Assembly: GCF_024623785.1 (NCBI RefSeq)
Contig: NZ_JANKBZ010000002.1
Location: forward strand, 1-64,000
Direction: 5' to 3'
DNA length: 64,000 nt
Source of the DNA: Archangium lipolyticum
Lineage (GTDB): Bacteria; Myxococcota; Myxococcia; Myxococcales; Myxococcaceae
The notes beneath the pieces are model-generated. The model was given only the letters and a program-made list of their open reading frames with translations. It searched no databases and was not told the DNA's origin. This document shows, piece after piece, positions 26,223 through 34,812 of the stretch. The position numbers and the translations under genes are program-made. Positions within the stretch are counted from its first letter, which is position 1; each line of letters opens with the position of its first letter.

Positions 26223-27647
26223 ATGAGCCATCGCGTCCGCCCCTACCTCTTCTACGACACGGCCATCTCCATCTGCTCCACCTGCTACCAGCGCGTGGAG
26301 GGGAAGATCCTCTTCGCGGACGGGAAGGTGCTGCTGCAGAAGCGCTGCCCGCGTCACGGCTTCGAGCGGGTGCTGCTGGCGGACGACGTGGACTACTACA
26401 AGCGCGCCCGGGAGATCTTCATCAAGCCTCCCGAGCAGCCGCAGCGCTACAACACGCCCATCCGCTGGGGGTGCCCGTACGACTGTGGCATCTGCCCGGA
26501 CCATGAGCAGCACAGCTGTCTGACGCTGGTGGAGCTGACCGACCAATGCAACCTGCGCTGCCCCATCTGCTACGCCTCCAGCGGTCCGGAGCGGCTCACC
26601 CACCGGAGCTTCGAGCAGGTGGTGCGCATGTTGGACGCGGTGGTGGCCAACGAGGGCGAGCCGGACGTGGTGCAGCTCAGTGGCGGTGAGCCCACGCTGC
26701 ACCCGGACTTCTTCCGCATCCTCGAGGAGGCCCGTCAGCGGCCCATCCGCCACCTGATGGTGAACACCAACGGCATCCGCATCGCGAAGGACGAGGCCTT
26801 CGCCGAGCGCCTGGCGTCCTACCGCAAGGGGCTGGAGGTGTACCTGCAGTTCGACTCCTTCGAGCGCGAGCCGCTGATGTCCCTGCGAGGGGCGGATCTG
26901 CGCTCGGTGCGGCAGCAGGCGCTCGAGCGCCTCAACGCGTTGGATGTGAGCACCACGCTGGTGGTGACGCTGAAGAAGGGGCTCAACGACGGAGAGGTGG
27001 GCCGCATCGTGGACTTCGCGGCCCAGCAGCCCTGCGTGCGCGGCGTCACCTTCCAGCCCATCCAGGAGGCGGGGCGGCTGGAGGGTTATGACCCGGCCAG
27101 GGACAGGCTGACGCTGACGGAGGTGCGGCGGCGCATCCTCGAGCAGACGTCCCTGTTCGCTCCGGAGGACCTCATCCCGGTGCCCTGCCATCCGGACAGC
27201 CTGTGCATGGGCTACGCGCTCAAGCAGGAAGGCCAGGTGGTTCCGCTCACCCGGTACGTGCCACCGGAGCTGCTCGTGGAGGGGGCGCGCAACACCATCG
27301 TCTACGAGAAGGACACCCAGCTCCAGCAGCGCCTCTTCCAGCTCTTCTCCACCAACCACTCCCCCCAGTCCTCCTCGCGGAGCCTGTCGGACCTGCTGTG
27401 CTGCCTGCCCCAGGTCCAGGTGCCCGGGGGGCTGACGTACCGCAACGTCTTCAGGGTGCTCATCATGCAATTCATCGATGCCCAGGCCTTCGACCTGCGC
27501 AGTGTGAAGAAGAGCTGCGTGCACATCGCTCACCCGGATGGGCGCATCATCCCCTTCGACACCTACAACCTCTTCTACCGGGATGACCTGGAGCGCACGC
27601 GGCTGGCGCCCCTTCGCGAGGCCCTCGGCGCGGCGGGGTGGGTATGA
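26223..27647 (+). CDS. Radical SAM enzyme resembling tetraether-lipid synthase
   Basis: 474 residues. The radical SAM motif is Cys109-x3-Cys113-x2-Cys116 (TDQCNLRCPICYA), followed by LSGGEPTLHPDFF. The N-terminus has extra cysteine pairs: Cys18/Cys21, Cys42 in RCPRHG, and Cys84, Cys88, Cys91 and Cys99 in the GCPYDCGICPDHEQHSC segment. This architecture is that of the archaeal MJ0619/Tes-type enzymes that join lipid tails, and of bacterial homologues of unknown role. With a fatty-acid hydroxylase and an Lgt-like protein in the operon, a C-C bond-forming reaction on membrane lipids is a reasonable inference, not proven. It overlaps the next gene by ATGA. Confidence 0.8.
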   Translation: MSHRVRPYLFYDTAISICSTCYQRVEGKILFADGKVLLQKRCPRHGFERVLLADDVDYYKRAREIFIKPPEQPQRYNTPIRWGCPYDCGICPDHEQHSCLTLVELTDQCNLRCPICYASSGPERLTHRSFEQVVRMLDAVVANEGEPDVVQLSGGEPTLHPDFFRILEEARQRPIRHLMVNTNGIRIAKDEAFAERLASYRKGLEVYLQFDSFEREPLMSLRGADLRSVRQQALERLNALDVSTTLVVTLKKGLNDGEVGRIVDFAAQQPCVRGVTFQPIQEAGRLEGYDPARDRLTLTEVRRRILEQTSLFAPEDLIPVPCHPDSLCMGYALKQEGQVVPLTRYVPPELLVEGARNTIVYEKDTQLQQRLFQLFSTNHSPQSSSRSLSDLLCCLPQVQVPGGLTYRNVFRVLIMQFIDAQAFDLRSVKKSCVHIAHPDGRIIPFDTYNLFYRDDLERTRLAPLREALGAAGWV

Positions 27648-27964
27648 GCCCGGTTCGCGAGCCCAGCCCTGGCGACGTGCTGCTGCGGGCGATTCTCGGC
27701 ATGTTCCTCTTCTTCCTCCTCGGGGTGGTGAGCGCTGGCCTGGTGATCGCGGTGGCTTCCGCCGCCCGAAACAACCTCGTGTTCTGGTTGGGGCCGCTCT
27801 CCTACTTCGCCGTGCCCATCATCGCGTACGTGATGATGAGGAAGAGGACGCCACCCGAGCGGTCGGAGGGCAGCGGTATCGGGCTGGCGCTCTTCGTGGG
27901 GCTGTCCCTGCTGCTCCCCCTGGTCATCTGCGGCGGCATGCTCGCTTCCAGCAACATGAGGTGA
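27644..27964 (+). CDS. Small integral membrane protein, 106 aa
   Basis: Starts within the radical SAM stop codon (27644-27647 ATGA), so it is translationally coupled. It has three hydrophobic segments: AILGMFLFFLLGVVSAGLVI, FWLGPLSYFAVPIIAYVMM and GIGLALFVGLSLLLPLVICG, separated by a basic loop MRKRTPPERSEG. No domain is recognised. The last gene of the lipid operon, perhaps a membrane subunit. Confidence 0.7.
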   Translation: MSPVREPSPGDVLLRAILGMFLFFLLGVVSAGLVIAVASAARNNLVFWLGPLSYFAVPIIAYVMMRKRTPPERSEGSGIGLALFVGLSLLLPLVICGGMLASSNMR

Positions 27965-28020
27965 GCGAGGGAGCGGGCGGGAGTCCCGGATCGCTCCTTG
28001 CTATGATTGAGCCTGCCGCC

Positions 28021-29094
28021 ATGACTGCTCGCACTGAAAACCTGAATGTCGTCGGCTTCGATCACATGCCCTCTCCCTCGGAGATCAAGGCGAGGGTGCC
28101 GCTGACCGCACGTGCGGCCGACACCGTGCTCTCCGGCCGGCGCGCACTGATGGACATCCTGGACCGCAAGGATCCCCGGTTCTTCGTCATCGTGGGCCCG
28201 TGCTCCATCCATGATCCCGCCGCCGGCCTCGACTACGCGCGCCGGCTGCGCAAGCTCGCCGACACCGTGCGGGACACGTTCCACGTGGTGATGCGGGTGT
28301 ATTTCGAGAAGCCTCGCACCTCCACCGGCTGGAAGGGCTTCATCAACGACCCTCGGATGGATGACTCCTTCCACATCGAGGAGGGCATGGAGCGGGGCCG
28401 CCGCTTCCTGCTGGACGTGGCCGAGGCCGGTCTCCCGGCCGCCACCGAGGCGCTCGACCCCATCGCCCCCCAGTACTACGGCGACCTGGTCTCCTGGACG
28501 GCCATCGGCGCCCGCACGGCCGAGTCCCAGACCCACCGCGAGATGGCCTCGGGGCTCTCCACGCCGGTGGGGTTCAAGAACAGCACGGATGGCTCACTGG
28601 AGGCGGCCGTCAACGGCATCCTCTCCGCTTCGCGCCCGCACAGCTTCCTGGGTCTGAACGAGGATGGCGCGTCGGCGATCATCCGCACCCGCGGCAACAC
28701 CTACGGGCATCTGGTGCTGCGCGGTGGAGGCGGGCGGCCCAACTACGACACGGTCTCCATCTCCCTCGCCGAGCAGGCGCTCACCAAGGCGAAGCTGCCG
28801 TGCAACGTCGTCGTCGACTGCTCGCACTCCAACTCCTGGAAGAAGCCGGAGCTCCAGCCGCTGGTGATGCGCGACGTGGTGCATCAGATCCGCGAGGGCA
28901 ACCGCTCGGTGGTGGGTGTGATGATCGAGAGCTTCATCGAGGCCGGCAATCAGCCCATCCCCGCCGACCTCTCGCAGTTGCGCTACGGCTGCTCGGTGAC
29001 CGATGCCTGCGTGGGTTGGGACACCACCGAGGAGATGTTGCTGCGCGCCCACGAGGTGCTGCGCGAGGTGGTGTCGAAGCGCGGCGCGAAGTAG
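28021..29094 (+). CDS. 3-deoxy-7-phosphoheptulonate (DAHP) synthase, class I
   Basis: Condenses phosphoenolpyruvate and erythrose 4-phosphate in the first step of aromatic amino acid synthesis. About 357 residues, as for E. coli AroF/G/H. Motifs: VIVGPCSIHDP, MRVYFEKPRTSTGWKG, DPRMDDSF, ARTAESQTHREMASGLS, GFKNSTDGS, RGNTYGHLVLRGG and DCSHSNSWKKPELQ (metal and substrate residues). The start is either ATG 28021 or ATG 28003; neither has a strong ribosome-binding site. It follows the lipid operon by 56 bases and may be independent. Convergent with the lipoprotein gene ending at 29101. Confidence 0.95.
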   Translation: MTARTENLNVVGFDHMPSPSEIKARVPLTARAADTVLSGRRALMDILDRKDPRFFVIVGPCSIHDPAAGLDYARRLRKLADTVRDTFHVVMRVYFEKPRTSTGWKGFINDPRMDDSFHIEEGMERGRRFLLDVAEAGLPAATEALDPIAPQYYGDLVSWTAIGARTAESQTHREMASGLSTPVGFKNSTDGSLEAAVNGILSASRPHSFLGLNEDGASAIIRTRGNTYGHLVLRGGGGRPNYDTVSISLAEQALTKAKLPCNVVVDCSHSNSWKKPELQPLVMRDVVHQIREGNRSVVGVMIESFIEAGNQPIPADLSQLRYGCSVTDACVGWDTTEEMLLRAHEVLREVVSKRGAK

Positions 29095-29100
29095 GTCCGT

Positions 29101-30150
29101 TCAGCGCAGGGTGTCCAACTGCCTGGCCTTGTCGCGTTGGGCTTCCTCGAGCTTCTTCGCCTCGTCGCGGGCCCGCTTGATGAGCTCGGTGGGGGAGGGG
29201 TTCTGAAGGTCCAGAGGCGCCTCGGCCTTGCCCGTACCGGCCGAGGCGGTGCCCTCCGGCCCGGCCTCGGGAGGCCGCGGCTCCCCGCTCGCGACGGGGG
29301 TGTTCGCGGGGACGATGCCGACCTCGGCCTTCACCGCCACCGCCCGGGACTGGTACCGGGTCGGAACCTCGCTGAGCGAGCTCACGAAGTGGCGCGTCCC
29401 CTTGCCGTCCTCGTACTGGTACATGGTCGGTGCGCTGGCGGTGCCCGCTCCCGCGGCCGGCTCCGGGAAGCCCTGGCCCTCGAAGCCCAGACGGACCGAG
29501 CGTCCGTCCACCGCCTCGAGCTCGACCAGCTTCCCATCGGAGGAGTAGCGCGGTGGCGTGCCGGGCAGGCCCGCCTCGCCCTTCACCCAGGCGAAGCGCG
29601 CGGTGGGCTCCCGCGCCTCGTCCAGCGCGCCGACGAGCTCCCCGGCCGTCGTACCCGTCACCCGCAAGCCGTGCTCGTAGAGCGTGGCGACCTCCACGTT
29701 CCTCCAGTCGCCCTGGATGGGGGCCGGGAACGGATCGATCACCACCACCCGCGTCCCCTCCGGGGAGACGAACTTGAGCTGCTCACGCCGGGCGATGCAG
29801 GTGTCCCAATGCGACACCACGCTCCTCTCACCCGATAGCGGGGAGACCGTCGAGACGAGGGTGCACCGGCGCTCCTTCCCGTTTCGCAGCGCGGTCTGCC
29901 GGACCTCCGCGTTCCCGTTCGCGGAGCGCGCCGACCACGTCTGATCAGGAACCTCCTCCCCCGCGGGCTTCTGGGGCTCGCCGGGAGCGCCTGGGAGCGC
30001 GGTCTCCGCACCCGGGGTGTTCTCCGGGCCGGGGCCGGCGGGTTGCTCGAGCACGCCCTCCGGCGTGGGAGCGTCCGCCGCCGGTCCGGCAGGGGCCGAT
30101 TGCCGACAGCCGCTCAAGAGCAACACCACCACCAGACCTGTCGATCGCAT
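29101..30150 (-). CDS. Hypothetical lipoprotein
   Basis: 349 residues. ATG 30148-30150 gives a lipoprotein signal, MRSTGLVVVLLLSGCRQS. A Pro/Ala/Glu-rich linker (to about residue 80) leads to a beta-rich domain with SLSGERSVVSHWDTC-like and VVVIDPFPAPIQGDW segments, then MYQYEDGKGTRHFVSSLSEV, which resembles the DUF4124-like strand of proteins that carry a short substrate-like repeat. The C-terminus is a charged helix (ELIKRARDEAKKLEEAQRDK). Function unknown. Confidence 0.68.
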   Translation of the reverse strand: MRSTGLVVVLLLSGCRQSAPAGPAADAPTPEGVLEQPAGPGPENTPGAETALPGAPGEPQKPAGEEVPDQTWSARSANGNAEVRQTALRNGKERRCTLVSTVSPLSGERSVVSHWDTCIARREQLKFVSPEGTRVVVIDPFPAPIQGDWRNVEVATLYEHGLRVTGTTAGELVGALDEAREPTARFAWVKGEAGLPGTPPRYSSDGKLVELEAVDGRSVRLGFEGQGFPEPAAGAGTASAPTMYQYEDGKGTRHFVSSLSEVPTRYQSRAVAVKAEVGIVPANTPVASGEPRPPEAGPEGTASAGTGKAEAPLDLQNPSPTELIKRARDEAKKLEEAQRDKARQLDTLR

Positions 30151-30484
30151 GCGTCCTTCCGTCCTCCGCTTCGGGAGACGGGAGCGTACACGAGTCCATA
30201 TGACGCCACCCTCCTGGGGGGACTCCAACTTCCCAAGAATTTTCGAGGCGCGCGGGAGGAAATCGCGGCGGCTGCGTTACTACCGTGGGCCTGTCCGGCT
30301 ACTGGCTTCTGTCCTGGCAATCCTTGCCCGCCCTGGCAGGGCTTGCCCGAAGCACCCCGGCTCCACCGGGCAATCCTTGCCCGAAACCCCCCCGTTGCTG
30401 GCGGTTCCGGTGCTGGTGCGCCCCTTGCTCTGGGCAGGTGGGTCAGCCCTCGGTTCGAGGGCGCGTCGCCCGGAGCCTCGTCCC
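30151..30484. other. Intergenic region upstream of the sigma-factor gene
   Basis: 334 bases between the divergent lipoprotein and sigma-factor genes. It holds the three repeated elements at 30315-30383. A short AT-rich stretch (about 30225-30255) may carry the lipoprotein promoter. No gene is supported. Confidence 0.5.
30315..30383. repeat. Three copies of a 16-base palindromic element
   Basis: TGGCAATCCTTGCCCG (30315-30330), TGGCAGGGCTTGCCCG (30334-30349) and GGGCAATCCTTGCCCG (30368-30383). The third contains a perfect GGGCAA-TCC-TTGCCC palindrome; the first differs by one base in the arm. They lie 100-170 bases upstream of the ECF sigma-factor start. They could be operators or part of a dispersed repeat family. 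Confidence 0.6.
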
Positions 30485-31102
30485 ATGAATTCCATCTGCG
30501 TGTCGTCCCAGCCCACCGTGGCCGTTCTTCCCGGGGTCCTCGGGTTCCACGGCCTCGTCCAACAGCACGAGCGCGCGCTGCACGCCGTTGCCCTGCGCCT
30601 GTGCGGCAACGCGGCCGATGCGCGCGACCTGGTGCAGGACACCTTCGAGCGCGCGCTGCGCCACTTCGACCGCTTCCAGGAGGGCACGAATGGCCGGGCC
30701 TGGCTGTTCACCATCCTGCGCCACTGCTTCATCAGCCGGTGCCGCAGCCGGACGTGTGAGCGGCGGAGCGATGTCTCCGTGGAGGACATGCAGGAGCACC
30801 TCGCGGCCCCCGAGGCCGAGCCTCTTCAAGCCTGGGCGGCCTTCTCGCTCGAGCAGATCCACGCCGCGCTGGAGCGGCTTCCGGTGGAGTTCAGCGAGGT
30901 GTACCGGCTCCACTCGCTCGAGGGCCGCTCCTACGAGGAGATCGCCCGGCAGCTGCGCATCCCGAAGGCCACCGTGGGCACGCGGCTCATCCGCGCGCGG
31001 CGCAAGCTTCGCGATCTCCTGATGCCGCCGCAGGTGGAGGAGGGCGGCATGGGTTCTCGTGGAACGGGCTGGAGCGAGGGCCGGGCGCAGCTCCCGGTGT
31101 AG
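30485..31102 (+). CDS. ECF-type RNA polymerase sigma factor
   Basis: 205 residues with sigma region 2 (HAVALRLCGNAADARDLVQDTFERALRHF, and FTILRHCFISRCRS) and region 4 (ALERLPVEFSEVYRLHSLEGRSYEEIARQL, ATVGTRLIRARRKLRDLL). It directs RNA polymerase to a specific regulon. No anti-sigma factor follows; the next gene is on the other strand. A short Gly/Arg-rich tail ends the protein. Start at ATG 30485. Confidence 0.92.
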   Translation: MNSICVSSQPTVAVLPGVLGFHGLVQQHERALHAVALRLCGNAADARDLVQDTFERALRHFDRFQEGTNGRAWLFTILRHCFISRCRSRTCERRSDVSVEDMQEHLAAPEAEPLQAWAAFSLEQIHAALERLPVEFSEVYRLHSLEGRSYEEIARQLRIPKATVGTRLIRARRKLRDLLMPPQVEEGGMGSRGTGWSEGRAQLPV

Positions 31103-31120
31103 TGCGGGGATGGTCTCGTC

Positions 31121-31672
31121 CTAACGTCCCCCACGCTTGCGAGCGGGAGCGGCCTTGCGAGCGGGAGCGGCCTTGCGAGCGGGGCTCTTCGTGGCGCGCT
31201 TTCCGGCCGGGCGCTTCGTCGTGGCCCGGGTGCTCTTCCCGGTCTTGGCCTTCCTCGGAGTGCTCTTCCTGGCGGGCTTGCGGGAAGAGGACAGGAGCGC
31301 GTCCAGAGCCTTCAGCGCGTCGATGGTGGTGAAGATGCCCTCCACGCGGCCACCGCGGGCCACCACGGCGGAGCCGTACTTGTGCTCGGCCATGGTGCGG
31401 GCCACCTCGGAGAGCGAGGTGCCAGGAGGCACGGTGTAGGCATCCTGGGACATGGCCTCCTCGACGATGACCTCCTTGGGGTCCACGCCCTTGAGCGTCT
31501 CGATGAGGTGCAGATCCCTCATGGACACCACGCCCACGAGCCTGCCTCCCTCCAACACGGGGAGGTGGCGGATGGCGTGGTCGTTCATGAGCCGGTGTGC
31601 CTCGCTCAGGGGACTCTTCGTGCCGATGGTGTGCACGGCGCGGGTCATGAAGTCATCGACGACATGCGACAT
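31121..31672 (-). CDS. CBS-pair protein with histone-H1-like basic tail
   Basis: 183 residues. Two CBS domains (about 1-120; DFMTRAVHTIGTKSPLSEA, RHLPVLEGGRLVGVVSMRDL, EEAMSQDAYTVPPGTSLSEV, VVARGGRVEGIFTTIDAL) form an adenosine-nucleotide-sensing module. From about 125 the protein turns into a Lys/Arg/Ala/Pro tail with repeats of PARKAA and KAAPARK, as in bacterial H1-like DNA-binding proteins. The fusion suggests a nucleotide-responsive DNA- or RNA-binding protein. The tail is in frame and has no break. Confidence 0.85.
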   Translation of the reverse strand: MSHVVDDFMTRAVHTIGTKSPLSEAHRLMNDHAIRHLPVLEGGRLVGVVSMRDLHLIETLKGVDPKEVIVEEAMSQDAYTVPPGTSLSEVARTMAEHKYGSAVVARGGRVEGIFTTIDALKALDALLSSSRKPARKSTPRKAKTGKSTRATTKRPAGKRATKSPARKAAPARKAAPARKRGGR

Positions 31673-31813
31673 GGGGACAAACCTCCAGGGTGAACGTGGG
31701 GCGTCGGCCCCGATGATGCCATCAAGCCAGGAGAACGGGCGTGCTTCGTGACATGACTTCGCCGGTCATCTACAGTGAGGTGACCGCGTAGAACATGCAA
31801 GGGAGACCCAGCA

Positions 31814-32455
31814 ATGCAGCCCGTGACCGCGCTACCCGGCTTCGAGCACCTGTTGGAGGTGTGTCAGAGGCGGGCCCATCCCCTGAAGCTGGAGCCACCG
31901 CTCGCGCCCGGGAGCCCCGTGGAGACGTACGTGGCGGGTCTGCAGATGGACTCACAACTGGCGGCGGTGCACGCGCGCGTGGGCTACCTGTGGGTGAGGG
32001 ACGAGCTGTATCTGTTCCCGGAGAGGCACGAGCAGAGGCCCGACCTGCACCGGGTGAACGAGTACTGGCGGCGCGATTGGGCCGAGCCGTTTGGCTCGTT
32101 GCTCGTGTTCGCCAAGGATGACCGGCTGGCCTACGTCTATGCCACGGTGCCAGGGCTGGCGAGCGGGAAGGAACCCCAGCCGGTGGTGTGGGTCGACGTC
32201 TACGAGGCGCTGTATGCCGTGCCCGTTGCTTCGAGCATCGACCAGTTCTTCGACACCTACGCGCGCTACCTGGAGGCGGCGGACGGAGAGGAGGGTGAGC
32301 CTCTGCTCCGGGCCTTTCCCTGGAGTGCCACCGAGGTCATCGCCCGGGACCGGGCGCTGGTGGAGAGGATCCGGGCCGGGCACTTCGACTTCCTGATGCA
32401 GGCGAACGCCCGGGCGCGGGAGTGGACGGAGCGGTTGATGCGCGTTCGTTTCTGA
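31814..32455 (+). CDS. Putative immunity protein, paralogue of the gene at 34153
   Basis: 213 residues, no signal peptide. It shares with the gene at 34153-34812 the series AALHARVGYL or AAVHARVGYL, VNEYWRRDWAEP / VNEDWRRDWPEP, SLLVFAKDD / SLLVFAKEH, VDVYEALYAVPVASSID / the matching NVYEEPYALPLASNID, and GHFDFLMQ / GRFDFLME. It resembles SMI1/KNR4 (SUKH)-like immunity proteins by size and pattern, but that link is tentative. The two copies flank a toxin-like lipoprotein gene. Confidence 0.65.
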   Translation: MQPVTALPGFEHLLEVCQRRAHPLKLEPPLAPGSPVETYVAGLQMDSQLAAVHARVGYLWVRDELYLFPERHEQRPDLHRVNEYWRRDWAEPFGSLLVFAKDDRLAYVYATVPGLASGKEPQPVVWVDVYEALYAVPVASSIDQFFDTYARYLEAADGEEGEPLLRAFPWSATEVIARDRALVERIRAGHFDFLMQANARAREWTERLMRVRF

Positions 32456-32503
32456 CGGTGGGGAGGAAGGGAGGTTCCCTCCCTGGGCTACGCTACGGGA
32501 ATC

Positions 32504-34138
32504 ATGCTCCGAAGCCTTGTCTGGAGAGGGCTGCTGGTGATGCTGGCTGTCCTGCTGATGGCGGGATGCGCGAGCGCGCGAGTGGCGGGAGCCGAGGGCA
32601 GCGGGGGTGGCCTGGGCAGGATGGAGGTCGAGGCTCAGGCGGACGCACGACGGGCGGAAGTCGAGACGGCTCTCGGGCACCTGTGGAGCGTAGCCGGTGA
32701 AGAGAAGAAGGTGGGGGCTCGGTTGGTCTTCACCTTCTGGGCCCAGAACGGGGCGTTGACGCTGCTGAGGTACCGGGAGGAACCAGGTCATCGAGAGGGC
32801 CGGCGGGTGGCGGAGGACTCCTTTGCCCGGCAACTGCGGCCTCTCCTCACCGAGTACGTACGCGGGCGCTCCGGAGAGGTGGTGCTGACGTTGATGAGGC
32901 GCGAGTCCGGTTGGGCGGTGGATTCCGATGCCACCGCCCAGGGCTCACGGCCACCAGAAGCCAAGACGCAGCCCGTCAACCGCCGTGGCGTACCGGCGGA
33001 GACATTGGCCGAGGCCTCGGAGGTTGCCTCCAAGTTGGCGAGCCTGTTGGTAGTGCCTTCTGGCGGAGCCGCCTCGCTGCGGATGGAGGTGGTTTTCGAA
33101 GATGATCGAATCACCGGATGGGAACACCGCGGCTATCAGGTGGTGGCGGGTGGCGGCTCACCTCGTGCGCTCTCCGAGGCGTTCGTGGAGAAGATTGCTC
33201 GAGTGCTGCTGCCTTTCACGCACGGCGTGGGCCGGCGCACGGTTGCGTTGGAACTACGGGGCGAAACCCGAGAAGGCGAGGCATTCGCGCACGGTCTGGT
33301 GCCGGAGGCGCGCACGCTTCACTTGATCCCGGAATCCAACGTGGATCCGGATTTCGCCGCCGAGTACCGCGCATTGCACGAGGACATCCTGCGCCGCTGG
33401 CGCGAGGGCGTGCGGGAGGGCGCGGAACTGTTGGCGCACTACTCGCTGGAGGAGATGTCCCTCTGGTTCGTGGGCGGCGTCCTGGCTCGCGGGACGGGTC
33501 TGCTCTTCGAGGCCGTCGCACCCATGGTCATGCGCGCACTGACTCGAGGCGGCATGGCTGCCGCTGGCTGGTTCCGCACCACGCTCGTCCGGCTTCCCCG
33601 AGCCGAGAGACATGCATTCGAGCGCCTCTGGATGAAGGTGCAGATGGAGGGTGGCGAGGCGCTTTCCCGAGCCGAGAGAGATGAACTGCTCGCGTTGATG
33701 AATCGTATCGAGCGGCTCATCCGGACACCGTTGAACGAGCACGAAAGGTCCGCGCTCAGAGATGCTGCTCGACGGTACTTCCAGAGGTCACAGCCCGTGC
33801 TCGAGAAGGCGATGAATATCAGAGGCCCATATGAAATCCATCACCGCTGCCCTCTGGAATATGCCCACCTCTTTCCGGCGGAGGACATCAATGCTGGCGC
33901 GAATCTCAAAGCAGTGGGTCAAGAGGTTCATCAACGAATCAGCAGTGTCTGGACAGAGCTCCGGAAATATCGAAGCGACGTCAGTCGTGCTGATGTGGAA
34001 AGAGTGACGTCCATCATTGATGAGCAGTTTGCTCGTTGGTATGAAAAGCCATACGCGCGAGGTGATTCTACCTCGGAGCTGGAAATGGCCATGAATGCCG
34101 CCAAGCGAGAGGTGAGGAGTCTCTTCCCCAGTCCGTGA
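32504..34138 (+). CDS. Lipoprotein with HNH-like C-terminal domain, candidate SitA-type toxin
   Basis: 544 residues. The lipoprotein signal LVMLAVLLMAGC puts the lipidated Cys at 22. The middle part is helical and contains a hydrophobic stretch (LARGTGLLFEAVAPMVMRAL). The C-terminus, from about 440, carries YEIHHRCPLEYAHLFP (His446-His447), then NAGANLKAVGQEVHQRISS, a His-rich motif like that of HNH-family toxin nucleases. Lipidated N-terminus, long body and nuclease-like end match the SitA toxins that myxobacteria pass between cells by outer-membrane exchange. Two putative immunity paralogues flank it. The toxin reading is an inference. Confidence 0.72.
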   Translation: MLRSLVWRGLLVMLAVLLMAGCASARVAGAEGSGGGLGRMEVEAQADARRAEVETALGHLWSVAGEEKKVGARLVFTFWAQNGALTLLRYREEPGHREGRRVAEDSFARQLRPLLTEYVRGRSGEVVLTLMRRESGWAVDSDATAQGSRPPEAKTQPVNRRGVPAETLAEASEVASKLASLLVVPSGGAASLRMEVVFEDDRITGWEHRGYQVVAGGGSPRALSEAFVEKIARVLLPFTHGVGRRTVALELRGETREGEAFAHGLVPEARTLHLIPESNVDPDFAAEYRALHEDILRRWREGVREGAELLAHYSLEEMSLWFVGGVLARGTGLLFEAVAPMVMRALTRGGMAAAGWFRTTLVRLPRAERHAFERLWMKVQMEGGEALSRAERDELLALMNRIERLIRTPLNEHERSALRDAARRYFQRSQPVLEKAMNIRGPYEIHHRCPLEYAHLFPAEDINAGANLKAVGQEVHQRISSVWTELRKYRSDVSRADVERVTSIIDEQFARWYEKPYARGDSTSELEMAMNAAKREVRSLFPSP

Positions 34139-34152
34139 AAGGAACACACGAG

Positions 34153-34812
34153 ATGCGACCCGACTCTTCACTGCCCGGACTCGCGCGATTCCTGAGGGTG
34201 TGCAGGCTCCATGGATTGCTCGCGGAGGAAGAGCCTCCAACCCAGGCCATTCTCGACAGTGAGACCCTCATTGCTGGGCAGCCTTGCGATCCCCTGCTCG
34301 CGGCCCTTCATGCCCGTGTCGGCTATCTGCGCATGCACGAGGGAGTCTTGTTGCTGCGGCTTGTTGATCCCCAGAAATTCGATCTCGTTTCGGTGAACGA
34401 AGATTGGCGCCGGGATTGGCCCGAACCCGTTCGGTCGCTCCTCGTATTCGCGAAGGAGCATGCGCTGGCCTATTACTACGCCACTGTTCCGTGTTTGAAG
34501 AGCTCCGAGGGGCTACAGCCAGTCGTGAAAGCCAATGTCTATGAAGAGCCCTACGCATTGCCTCTCGCGTCGAATATCGACCGCTTCTTCTCCTCCTATG
34601 CCCGCTATCTCGAGGTCCTCATCGCGGACCCTGATTACGAAGAATATGGAGCCGCTGCTCTCTCGTTCCCCTGGGGCGTGCCTGAAATCCTCGCCGAGGA
34701 CCTCCCATTGGTGGAGATGCTCCGGGCCGGGCGTTTCGACTTCCTGATGGAGAAGAACGTGGATGCCCGGCAGTGGGTCTCCCAGGTGCTGGCCGCTTCC
34801 GTCAGAAGATGA
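34153..34812 (+). CDS. Putative immunity protein of the 32504 lipoprotein
   Basis: 219 residues, starting 14 bases after the toxin-like gene; AAGGA precedes ATG 34153 by nine bases. GTG 34135 would overlap the toxin stop and is a weaker alternative. It is cytoplasmic and shares many segments with the paralogue at 31814. Position immediately after the toxin matches a sitA-sitI order. The local GC content appears lower than in neighbouring genes (about 33800-34700), suggesting acquisition from elsewhere. Confidence 0.68.
   Translation: MRPDSSLPGLARFLRVCRLHGLLAEEEPPTQAILDSETLIAGQPCDPLLAALHARVGYLRMHEGVLLLRLVDPQKFDLVSVNEDWRRDWPEPVRSLLVFAKEHALAYYYATVPCLKSSEGLQPVVKANVYEEPYALPLASNIDRFFSSYARYLEVLIADPDYEEYGAAALSFPWGVPEILAEDLPLVEMLRAGRFDFLMEKNVDARQWVSQVLAASVRR

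Noticed and set aside
30315-30349. Sigma-54 promoter suggested by TGGC...TTGC
   Set aside because: The spacing between TGGC and TTGC is 5 bases instead of the 7 needed for the -24/-12 pattern; the palindrome explains the motif better.
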